From assembly GCA_902800255.1 (NCBI GenBank), contig CADCDV010000037.1, positions 1 through 5,973 of the forward strand: a DNA stretch of 5,973 nucleotides, read 5' to 3'. How positions within the stretch are numbered: the stretch's first letter is position 1; each line of letters starts with the position of its first letter. Shown piece after piece: positions 1-5,535 of the stretch. The notes beneath the pieces are model-generated. The model was not told the DNA's origin. It searched no databases and saw nothing but the letters and a program-made list of their open reading frames with translations. This stretch comes from an uncultured Erysipelotrichaceae bacterium. GTDB lineage: Bacteria; Bacillota_I; Bacilli_A; RFN20; CAG-826. Position numbers and translations under genes: made by a program.

Positions 1-786
1 GAAGTAGTCGGCGATGCCTTTTCTGCCAAGGATGACGCCGCCAGTTGGGAAGTCAGGACCATAGATGTAGTTCTGCATTAACTCAAGAGGGGTGATCTCT
101 GGGGTGCGGGCAACAGCAATACAGGCGTTGATGGCCTCAGTAAGGTTGTGGGTTGGCATGTTGGTAGCCATACCGACAGCGATACCTTCGGAACCATTAA
201 CGAGAAGGTTCGGGAAGCGGCTTGGGAGGACGGATGGCTCTTGTTCAGTGCCATCGTAGTTGCCGACAAAGTCGACGGTGTCCTTATCAAGATCGCGGAC
301 CATTTCGACCGCAAGACGGTTCATTCTGGCCTCGGTGTAACGCATAGCAGCGGCTTCGTCACCGTCGATGGAACCGAAGTTACCATGACCGTCAACGAGG
401 GTGTAACGCATTGCGAATGGCTGGGCCATACGGACTAAGGTGCCATAAAGAGCGGAGTCGCCGTGTGGGTGATATTTACCCATGACGTCACCAACGATAC
501 GAGCGCTCTTCTTATATGGTTTGCCAGGCTGCATGCCTGACTCGTTCATGCCATAGATGATACGTCTTTGAACTGGTTTCAAACCGTCTCTGACATCAGG
601 GATGGCACGGGCTTCGATGACGGACATTGAGTAGGAGAGGAATGCCGTCTGGACTTCGTTTGTGATTTCTCTGTCAATGAGACCTGCGGCGATACCAGCA
701 ACAATGCCGGATGCTTCAGCGGACTCGTTGGCCTTGCCTTCAACCTCTTCGGTTTCGGCTTCATTTTTCTTTTCTTCGTCTGCCAT
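1..786 (-). CDS. gyrA: DNA gyrase subunit A, N-terminal part (gene runs off the left edge)
   Basis: The first 262 residues of GyrA, the subunit that cuts and rejoins DNA in the A2B2 enzyme that introduces negative supercoils using ATP. Seen: the breakage-reunion core starts near residue 39 (REIT, then SYSMSV and PDVRDGLKPVQRR), followed by the YHPHGDSALYGT quinolone region (105-116), GHGNFGS (133-139) and the RYTEARM motif with catalytic Tyr150. The last codons read GPDFPTGGVILGRKGIADYF, so the rest of the winged-helix/tower core and the C-terminal pinwheel are outside the window. The ATG at 784-786 is preceded by AAAGGA at 7 bases. About 37 residues precede the conserved core: an acidic stretch and then a Gly/Ala-rich hydrophobic one (27-37). 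Gly115 replaces the usual acidic residue (E. coli Asp87). It lies 18 bases after gyrB. A ParC is conceivable from the domain alone, but the recF-gyrB context argues for GyrA. Confidence 0.97.
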   Translation of the reverse strand, partial: MADEEKKNEAETEEVEGKANESAEASGIVAGIAAGLIDREITNEVQTAFLSYSMSVIEARAIPDVRDGLKPVQRRIIYGMNESGMQPGKPYKKSARIVGDVMGKYHPHGDSALYGTLVRMAQPFAMRYTLVDGHGNFGSIDGDEAAAMRYTEARMNRLAVEMVRDLDKDTVDFVGNYDGTEQEPSVLPSRFPNLLVNGSEGIAVGMATNMPTHNLTEAINACIAVARTPEITPLELMQNYIYGPDFPTGGVILGRKGIADYF

Positions 787-793
787 AATTGTT

Positions 794-799
794 TCCTTT
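794..799 (-). promoter_or_regulatory. Ribosome binding site of gyrA
   Basis: AAAGGA lies 7 bases before the ATG at 784-786, inside the 18-base gyrB-gyrA gap. It supports the long GyrA N-terminus being translated. No room exists for a separate promoter, so gyrA should be made from the gyrB transcript. Confidence 0.75.
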
Positions 800-804
800 C
801 TCCA

Positions 805-2892
805 TTAAATATCCAGGTTCTGCACGAATTTTGCGTTTTTGATGATGAATTCGCGACGTGGTTCAACATCATCACCCATGAGGTCTGTGAAGGCTTTGTC
901 GGCCATCGCAGCATCATCGATGGTGATGCGGATCATCTTACGTGCAGCTGGGTCCATGGTGGTCTCCCAAAGCTGTTGGGCGTCCATTTCACCAAGACCT
1001 TTGTAACGCTGGAATGGATAACCAGGTTTGAGTTCAAGACCTTTCTTGAGCTGTTCAAGCTGGTCGTCGTTATAGGCGTAGTAGGCTTGGCCTTTGTATT
1101 CGACTTTATAGAGCGGTGGCTGAGCGATGTAGACGTAACCACCGTCGATAAGAGGTTTCATGAAGCGGTAGAAGAAGGTCAAAAGAAGGATTCTGATGTG
1201 ATCGCCGTCGACATCAGCATCGGTCATGATGACGATCTTGTGATATCTGATCTTGCTGACATCGAATTGCTCACGGATGCCAGCGCCGATAGCGGTGATC
1301 ATGTTGCCGATTTCAGCGTTCTTGAAGATTCTCTCTTCGGTCGCTTTCTCGACGTTGAGGATCTTACCTCTCAAAGGCAAGATGGCTTGGGTCTTTCTGT
1401 CTCTGCCGACCTTAGCGGAGCCGCCTGCTGAGTTACCCTCAACGATGTAGAGCTCGCATTCTTCTGGGACACGGCTAGAGCAATCTGCTAACTTACCAGG
1501 AAGGGTTGTGATGCCAAGAGCGGTTTTTCTTGTTGCCTCACGGGCAGCCTGCGCGGCCACACGGCCTTTGGCAGCGATACGGACCTTGGCGATGATGGCT
1601 TTGGCCTGATCTGGGTGCTCGAGAAGGTATTGTTCGAACTGCTCAGAAACGACAGCGTTGACGATAGGTCTGACTTCGCTGTTTCCGAGTTTGGTCTTAG
1701 TTTGTCCTTCGTATTGTGGGTTTGGATGCTTGACCGAAATGACGCAGGTAAGACCTTCGCGGCAGTCTTCGGTGGTGAAGTTGTTCTCTTTCTCCTCAAG
1801 GAGCTTGAACTTTCTGGCGTAGTTGTTGATGACTTTGCTCAACGCTTTGTTGAAGCCATCGACGTGGGTGCCGCCTTCTTTGGTGGAGATGTTGTTACAG
1901 AAGGAGTAAACACCGTCATTGCTGTAGTAGTCGGTCCACTGCATGGCGACTTCAGCGTAGATGATCTCTTTCGTAACCCCATCAAGAAGGGTGACTTCCT
2001 CAGCGCCGTGCGCGTAAATGACGTCGGCGTTGATGGTGTTCTTTCCTTGGTTAATGAAGGAAACGTACTCTTTAATACCGCCATTGAACTGGAAAGTCTC
2101 GCTCATTGGGATATCAGGACGCTTGTCGGTTAAGGTGATTTTGACGCCACCGTTTAAGAAAGCCATCTGACGGAGGTGGTTCTTGATGGTTTCATAGTTG
2201 TAAGTGGTGGTTTCGGTGAAAATGTCGCCGTCTGGTTTGAAGTGGACGGTTGTGCCGTGCTCTTCTTCCTTGCAGGTTCCGATTTTCTTTAAGTGTTCAA
2301 CGATCTTGCCGCCGTCGACGAATTTGACGTAGTAGACGCCACCGGCTTTTCTAACGGTGACTTCACAGAGCGTGGAAAGGGCGTTGACGACCGAGGCGCC
2401 GACACCATGTAAACCGCCAGAGACTTTGTAGCCTCCGCCTTCGCCGAACTTACCGCCGGCGTGAAGGATTGTATAAGCGGTTTCGACGCCAGATAAACCT
2501 GATTTGGCGACGATATCGACTGGAATACCACGTCCGTTATCGCTGACTGTGATGGAATTGTCTTTTTCGATGTAGACCTGAATGTCATCGCAATATCCCG
2601 CAAGGGCTTCATCGATCGCGTTGTCGACGATTTCCCAGACGAGGTGGTGGAGACCAGCTGCTGCGGTGGTGGCGATATACATGCCAGGACGCTTTCTGAC
2701 AGCTTCAAGTCCTTCGAGAACCTGGATGTTTTCCGCTGTGTAGTTCTCGTCCGCTTTGACTAAGCCTTTTTCATCGATGTCCTTTTCCATTTTGTACTGG
2801 AAACGGTCTTCTTCGGCTATCTCTGAAGCGGTTTGGTCGGCTTGTGGCTGCTCAGGAGCGGCTTCAAGCTTCTTTTCTTCTTCGTTTGCCAT
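805..2892 (-). CDS. gyrB: DNA gyrase subunit B
   Basis: The ATPase subunit of gyrase, complete at 695 residues and longer than the roughly 640 of most Gram-positive GyrB. Seen in order: an acidic N-terminal extension (1-50); the GHKL ATPase domain from IQVLEGLEAVRKRPGMYI (56-73), with catalytic-base Glu87, Asn91 for Mg, DNGRGIP (118-124) and the GGLHGVGAS lid (159-167); the transducer with QTKTKLG (397-403) including the phosphate-sensing Lys399; the TOPRIM domain with EGNSAGGSA (485-493) and metal-binding DADVD (558-562); and the C-terminal YKGLGEM (630-636) ending in NLDI. The short length after TOPRIM is the Gram-positive type, without the E. coli-style insert. Asn487 stands where most GyrB proteins have Asp. 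The ATG at 2890-2892 has an ideal AAGGAGG at 7 bases, which lies in the end of recF, only four bases upstream. An internal ATG at residue 35 has no comparable site. Confidence 0.98.
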   Translation of the reverse strand: MANEEEKKLEAAPEQPQADQTASEIAEEDRFQYKMEKDIDEKGLVKADENYTAENIQVLEGLEAVRKRPGMYIATTAAAGLHHLVWEIVDNAIDEALAGYCDDIQVYIEKDNSITVSDNGRGIPVDIVAKSGLSGVETAYTILHAGGKFGEGGGYKVSGGLHGVGASVVNALSTLCEVTVRKAGGVYYVKFVDGGKIVEHLKKIGTCKEEEHGTTVHFKPDGDIFTETTTYNYETIKNHLRQMAFLNGGVKITLTDKRPDIPMSETFQFNGGIKEYVSFINQGKNTINADVIYAHGAEEVTLLDGVTKEIIYAEVAMQWTDYYSNDGVYSFCNNISTKEGGTHVDGFNKALSKVINNYARKFKLLEEKENNFTTEDCREGLTCVISVKHPNPQYEGQTKTKLGNSEVRPIVNAVVSEQFEQYLLEHPDQAKAIIAKVRIAAKGRVAAQAAREATRKTALGITTLPGKLADCSSRVPEECELYIVEGNSAGGSAKVGRDRKTQAILPLRGKILNVEKATEERIFKNAEIGNMITAIGAGIREQFDVSKIRYHKIVIMTDADVDGDHIRILLLTFFYRFMKPLIDGGYVYIAQPPLYKVEYKGQAYYAYNDDQLEQLKKGLELKPGYPFQRYKGLGEMDAQQLWETTMDPAARKMIRITIDDAAMADKAFTDLMGDDVEPRREFIIKNAKFVQNLDI

Positions 2893-2896
2893 TCTG

Positions 2897-3967
2897 TTAC
2901 CTCCTTATGGCTTTGTTTTCGGAAACCTCAATCACCGAGGCTCCCTCTATGTTTGCTCTCGTCGCCGTCACGAACACTTGGTTAAGGTGTTTGCTGATGA
3001 GACCAGAGAGTCTATTCGTGTGTTCGGCGTCTAGTTCGCTATAGACGTCGTCGAGAACGACGATCGGTCGTTTCTCTTTGTCTTCGATTAGGAAGAATGG
3101 TGAGATCTTTAAGGCAATTGCCGCCAGACGGTTTTCACCTTGGCTTCCATATAAGGCGATGTCTTGCCCATCAAGCATCAGGGAGAAGTCCTCTCGATGG
3201 ATGCCGATGGAGGTGGATTTGTGGATGATGTCACTCTCCAGAGATCGCTTATAGGCTTTCGCTGCCTCTTCTTTCCACGCCGATTCACTTCTGATGAACG
3301 GCTTATAAACGACGAGAAGGCGTCTATCGTGCCCGTAGAGTTCGCTCGCGAGGTCGGATAGAACTTTATTCAAGTCATCTATATAAAGTCGTCTGTAGCG
3401 ACTTATTGGCTCGCTGACGGCAATGAGCTCGTCGGTGAGAACTTGGATGAGGGTGGTGTCGACTTTCTCGGCTTTGAGCGCCGCGTTCCTTTCAAGAAGG
3501 AGGCGATTGTATTTGCCGATGAGGTTGAAGTAGTCGAGCGACTTCTTCGAGAGGCTTGTATCAAGGAATGACCTTCTGTCACTTGGCGGCCCTTTGAATA
3601 TGAGCACATCTTCTGGGGAGAAGAGGGTCACATTCACGAGTTTGGACAACTCGCTTAACTTACGCGCGGGCTTGCCGTTGATTGAGATCTTTCTTCCTTT
3701 GTTTAGGATGAGAATCTCAATTTCCCTTTTGAGACCGTTTTCCTCTACCTTAGCTTTGATGGAGGCGTGATCCTCGCCATACCTGATTAAGGCCTGGCAA
3801 TCATTAGCTCTCCAGCTTTTAGCAAGGCTGAGGTAGTAAATGGCTTCCGCAAGGTTTGTTTTGCCGGAGCCGTTTGTGCCTTGGATGACCGTCAGATTGT
3901 TTTCGAAGTTGAGGTTCAGCGATCCGTAGTTCCGGAAATTCCTGAGCTCAAGATGCGTTACTCTCAT
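2897..3967 (-). CDS. recF: DNA replication/repair ATPase RecF
   Basis: RecF is an SMC-like ATPase that acts with RecO and RecR to load RecA onto single-stranded gaps at damaged or stalled forks. The protein is complete, 356 residues, close to the usual 360-370. Seen: an N-terminal LELRNFRNY start, Walker A GTNGSGKT (30-37) followed by NLAEAIYYLS, the SPEDVLIFKGPPSDRRSFLD block (117-136) typical of RecF, GIHREDF (255-261), the ABC-type signature GSQGENR (274-280), Walker B with acidic pair Asp306-Asp307 followed by YSELD, and VFVTAT (331-336). The more usual signature is SQGQ(Q/R)R, so GENR is a mild variant. The ATG at 3965-3967 overlaps the S4 gene's stop as ATGA, and I see no good ribosome binding site of its own, so translation is probably coupled to the S4 gene. 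It ends 4 bases before gyrB. Confidence 0.97.
   Translation of the reverse strand: MRVTHLELRNFRNYGSLNLNFENNLTVIQGTNGSGKTNLAEAIYYLSLAKSWRANDCQALIRYGEDHASIKAKVEENGLKREIEILILNKGRKISINGKPARKLSELSKLVNVTLFSPEDVLIFKGPPSDRRSFLDTSLSKKSLDYFNLIGKYNRLLLERNAALKAEKVDTTLIQVLTDELIAVSEPISRYRRLYIDDLNKVLSDLASELYGHDRRLLVVYKPFIRSESAWKEEAAKAYKRSLESDIIHKSTSIGIHREDFSLMLDGQDIALYGSQGENRLAAIALKISPFFLIEDKEKRPIVVLDDVYSELDAEHTNRLSGLISKHLNQVFVTATRANIEGASVIEVSENKAIRR
2900..2906 (-). promoter_or_regulatory. Ribosome binding site of gyrB inside the last codons of recF
   Basis: AAGGAGG sits 7 bases before the gyrB ATG. Its AGG AGG bases are also the two final arginine codons of RecF, just before the TAA at 2897-2899. This fixes the upstream ATG as the gyrB start and implies that recF termination and gyrB initiation happen at the same place. 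Confidence 0.9.
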
Positions 3968-4188
3968 TTTTGGACAATTCTGAATAGGCCTTCTGCAAGC
4001 AGGACCTCATCCCCATTACGGAGCTTTCTGCCGCGGCGGTTATCCGGTTCACCGTTAACCTTGACCTCGTGGGTTGCGAGGTAAGCTTTAGCTTCCCCTC
4101 CCTGCGAGATAATGTCCGCGAGCTTCAAAAACTGCCCTAAGGTTATGAATTCTGTCGTTATGGCTATTTCTGACGCGTTTTTTGGCAC
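3964..4188 (-). CDS. yaaA: S4-domain RNA-binding protein, YaaA/RlbA type
   Basis: A 74-residue single-domain S4 protein, the size and gene position of B. subtilis YaaA (also called RlbA). Seen: ITLGQFLKLADIISQGGEAK (about 15-34), then HEVKVNGEPDNRRGRKLRNGDEV, the core S4 fold that binds structured RNA. A role in ribosome assembly or 50S binding has been proposed for this family; that is from family knowledge, not from this sequence. The start is GTG at 4186-4188, preceded by AGAGGTG at 5 bases; the conserved region begins soon after, so the start is convincing. The TGA stop overlaps the recF ATG by four bases. UGA acting as a stop here argues against the mycoplasma code. It is separated from dnaN by a terminator and a palindrome, so it may head the recF-gyrB-gyrA transcript. 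Confidence 0.93.
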   Translation of the reverse strand: MPKNASEIAITTEFITLGQFLKLADIISQGGEAKAYLATHEVKVNGEPDNRRGRKLRNGDEVLLAEGLFRIVQK

Positions 4189-4192
4189 AATT

Positions 4193-4200
4193 TCACCTCT
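4193..4200 (-). promoter_or_regulatory. Ribosome binding site deciding the GTG start of the S4 gene
   Basis: AGAGGTGA ends close upstream of the GTG at 4186-4188 (5 bases from AGAGGTG). No ATG in frame exists between this site and the conserved S4 domain, so GTG is the start. Confidence 0.7.
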
Positions 4201-4207
4201 TATATAC

Positions 4208-4226
4208 TTTACTACAAAGTAGTAAA
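4208..4226. repeat. Perfect 8-bp palindrome between the dnaN terminator and the S4 gene
   Basis: TTTACTAC and GTAGTAAA face each other across a three-base centre. The element abuts, and shares one base with, the stem of the dnaN terminator and includes part of its U-run. It lies 7 bases before the S4 gene's ribosome binding site. It could be a repressor operator, a second RNA hairpin that protects or controls the downstream message, or chance in AT-rich DNA. I cannot define a good promoter around it. Confidence 0.5.
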
Positions 4227-4255
4227 AAAGGGAATGACTGATTTCATTCCCTTTT
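4224..4255 (-). terminator. Intrinsic terminator after dnaN
   Basis: In the minus-strand transcript, AAAAGGGAATGA pairs perfectly with TCATTCCCTTTT around a 6-base loop (arms 4244-4255 and 4226-4237), followed directly by a run of six T. It begins about 20 bases after the dnaN stop. It should end or attenuate the dnaA-dnaN transcript. On the plus strand only four T follow the stem, so it may work weakly in that direction too. Confidence 0.85.
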
Positions 4256-4275
4256 CGATATTTTTCGAGAGGTTT

Positions 4276-5397
4276 TTATCTCGTTCTTCTTGGGGTGACG
4301 AGCTCGATGATGGAATCGTCTTTTGGATCAACGATGACGAAGGTTTTTCCTTCCCCAACGAATTTAAGGACGACATCCTCAGAACCAAGGGCGCGGACCG
4401 CTTGTGAGACGTATAAAGCGTTGAAGGCAATCTCAAGTCTCTCACCAGTGTAAAGGATGATGGAGAGCTTTTCGGAGCCGCTGCCATTTTGGTCACCGGA
4501 GGAAGAAATCTCGACGCCGTCGTTGGTCATGAGAAGTTTGACGACCGCGGCGCTGTCGGTGGAAAGAACGGAAACACGGTCGATGGAGTTCAAAAGCTGA
4601 GCGGCATTGACCTGAAGTGAGTAATTGAAGTCCTGTGGAACGATGGATTTGGAGATTGGGTAATCGCCAGCGATTAAACGGGTTGAAACGGTGGTGTTGC
4701 CAAAGGAGAGAATCATCTTCTCGCCGGTGGAGCAGATCTCGACTTCGTAATTGTTGTCGAAGAGTTTGACGATATCGTTAATTGTCTTGGCGGAGACGTT
4801 CGCGAAGAATCTCACAGATTCATCGATATGGACGGATTTCCTGGAAAGACGGGCGCTATCGGTAGCGGTGGCGGTGAATAATCCACCTTCAGCTTTGAGG
4901 TTGATAGCGGTGAGAATTGGTCGAGTGTCTTTATCCAAAGCAGCGAAAGCGGTCTGTTCGATAATTCTGGTGAGATCGGTGCATGGAATGGAGAAGACGG
5001 TGCCGGTTTTCTCAAGATCGATGTCTGGGTATTCATCGGCGGCGACGCATGGGAGTTTGAAAGTGGTATTTCCATCATCAACCTTAGCGACACTTTCATC
5101 GATGATATCCAAAGAGAGTTCATCACCTTCCATCTTTCTGACGATTTCAGTTAATGAACGGGCGGTGATTAAGGAGGAACCTAAGCTATAGTTTCTGATG
5201 ATCTCTTTTTCATTGAGTTTGAGAGGAACTCTGGTGAAGACGGTGACATCGCCGTTAGATGCGGTGATCTCCAAACCAATATTGGTCATCTCCATCTTAA
5301 AGCAAAGAAGAAGTGGGTTGGCGTTCTTGGCACCAATACCACGTCCAGCGATAAGCAAACCTTTTAAGAATTGTTCTTTATCAATCGTGAATCTCAT
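4276..5397 (-). CDS. dnaN: DNA polymerase III beta subunit (sliding clamp)
   Basis: The ring-shaped clamp that tethers DNA polymerase III and other repair and replication proteins to DNA. Complete at 373 residues (usual range 365-380), with three clamp repeats. Seen: start MRFTIDKEQF as in the B. subtilis protein; TRPILTAINL early in domain 2; ATDSARLS (about 178-185); LIAGDYP before domain 3; the FNALYVSQAVRAL helix; and the end IELVTPRRTR. The start is ATG at 5395-5397: GGAGG (5406-5410) lies 8 bases upstream of it but only 2 bases from the earlier ATG at 5401-5403, and the family begins M(K/R)FTI. Two partner-pocket positions look unusual: Ala182 where His is normal, and Arg370 where a hydrophobic residue normally follows Pro. 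A terminator follows the gene; the putative origin precedes it. Confidence 0.97.
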   Translation of the reverse strand: MRFTIDKEQFLKGLLIAGRGIGAKNANPLLLCFKMEMTNIGLEITASNGDVTVFTRVPLKLNEKEIIRNYSLGSSLITARSLTEIVRKMEGDELSLDIIDESVAKVDDGNTTFKLPCVAADEYPDIDLEKTGTVFSIPCTDLTRIIEQTAFAALDKDTRPILTAINLKAEGGLFTATATDSARLSRKSVHIDESVRFFANVSAKTINDIVKLFDNNYEVEICSTGEKMILSFGNTTVSTRLIAGDYPISKSIVPQDFNYSLQVNAAQLLNSIDRVSVLSTDSAAVVKLLMTNDGVEISSSGDQNGSGSEKLSIILYTGERLEIAFNALYVSQAVRALGSEDVVLKFVGEGKTFVIVDPKDDSIIELVTPRRTR

Positions 5398-5405
5398 CTG
5401 CATGT

Positions 5406-5410
5406 CCTCC
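5406..5410 (-). promoter_or_regulatory. Ribosome binding site of dnaN, favouring the second ATG
   Basis: GGAGG is 8 bases from the ATG at 5395-5397 and 2 bases from the ATG at 5401-5403. The spacing picks the second one, giving MRFTI rather than MQMRFTI. Confidence 0.75.
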
Positions 5411-5435
5411 GATTATTCTTTTTCTTTTTCGTAAT

Positions 5436-5464
5436 ATTTTATTAATAGTAAGTGGCTGTGGAAA
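5436..5464 (-). promoter_or_regulatory. Possible dnaN promoter overlapping the origin element
   Basis: TTTCCA (5459-5464) and TAAAAT (5436-5441) are 17 bases apart on the minus strand, matching four of six and five of six bases of the standard -35 and -10. Transcription from here would leave a leader of about 30 bases before dnaN. The -35 lies inside a DnaA-box-like sequence, so DnaA could repress it. AT-rich DNA gives such matches easily. Confidence 0.3.
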
Positions 5465-5473
5465 TGTGGATAT
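5436..5473 (-). other. Candidate oriC unwinding element: DnaA boxes, GC spacer, DnaA-trios, AT-rich tract
   Basis: Read on the minus strand: ATATCCACA (5465-5473, one mismatch to TTATCCACA), overlapping by one base ATTTCCACA (5457-5465, two mismatches), then GCCAC (5452-5456), then TTACTATTA (5443-5451), which is three consecutive DnaA-trios (3'-AAT GAT AAT on the complement), then ATAAAATATTA. The order and orientation match the B. subtilis element between dnaA and dnaN, where DnaA on double-stranded boxes extends onto trios to open the helix. The recognition is mine from memory of that system; no alignment was run. Additional origin boxes upstream of dnaA would be outside the window. Confidence 0.7.
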
Positions 5474-5520
5474 CTCAATGGTTTTAACCTAATTTTGAGG
5501 CATCTCTCTTTTACAACCTA

Positions 5521-5535
5521 TAAATATAATATTTA
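5521..5535. repeat. AT-only palindrome over the dnaA stop codon
   Basis: TAAATAT and ATATTTA form perfect 7-base arms around one central base; the dnaA TAA stop (5533-5535) is part of it. It has no G or C, so an RNA hairpin would be weak, but the DNA would melt easily and might add to origin opening. A chance palindrome in AT-rich sequence is also possible. Confidence 0.45.

Larger units (their letters stand above)
5398..5532. other. dnaA-dnaN intergenic region
   Basis: 135 bases without a gene, visibly richer in A/T than the coding DNA around it. Besides the candidate unwinding element and the dnaN ribosome binding site it holds CTCAA (5474-5478) facing TTGAG (5495-5499), a weak stem, and an AT-only palindrome at the dnaA end. 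No convincing terminator follows dnaA, so dnaA and dnaN may be cotranscribed. Confidence 0.7.

Noticed and set aside
385..387. GyrA His134, equal to the E. coli Gln106His resistance change
   Set aside because: GHGNFGS with His is the normal state in Bacillota such as B. subtilis, so it carries no signal.
976..1431. 151-codon open frame on the plus strand, antisense to gyrB
   Set aside because: It runs opposite a strongly conserved gyrB region, has no recognisable domain, and reflects gyrB codon choice.
1615..2133. 172-codon open frame on the plus strand, antisense to gyrB
   Set aside because: Same reasoning: a shadow of gyrB with no supporting motif.
3220..3228. TGTGGATGA, DnaA-box-like, within recF
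   Set aside because: A lone 8-of-9 match in coding sequence far from the AT-rich origin region is expected by chance.
3964..3967. Possible use of UGA as tryptophan (code 4)
   Set aside because: UGA ends the S4 protein exactly where the family ends and overlaps the recF start; tryptophans checked are TGG.
4210..4224. TACTAC-AAA-GTAGTA resembles BlaI/MecI-type operators
   Set aside because: Those have a TACA-N2-TGTA core; here the centre is three bases and the core is absent, and no such regulator is in the window. Kept only as a palindrome.
5401..5403. Earlier ATG for dnaN
   Set aside because: Only 2 bases from the ribosome binding site; the ATG at 5395-5397 has proper spacing and matches the family start.
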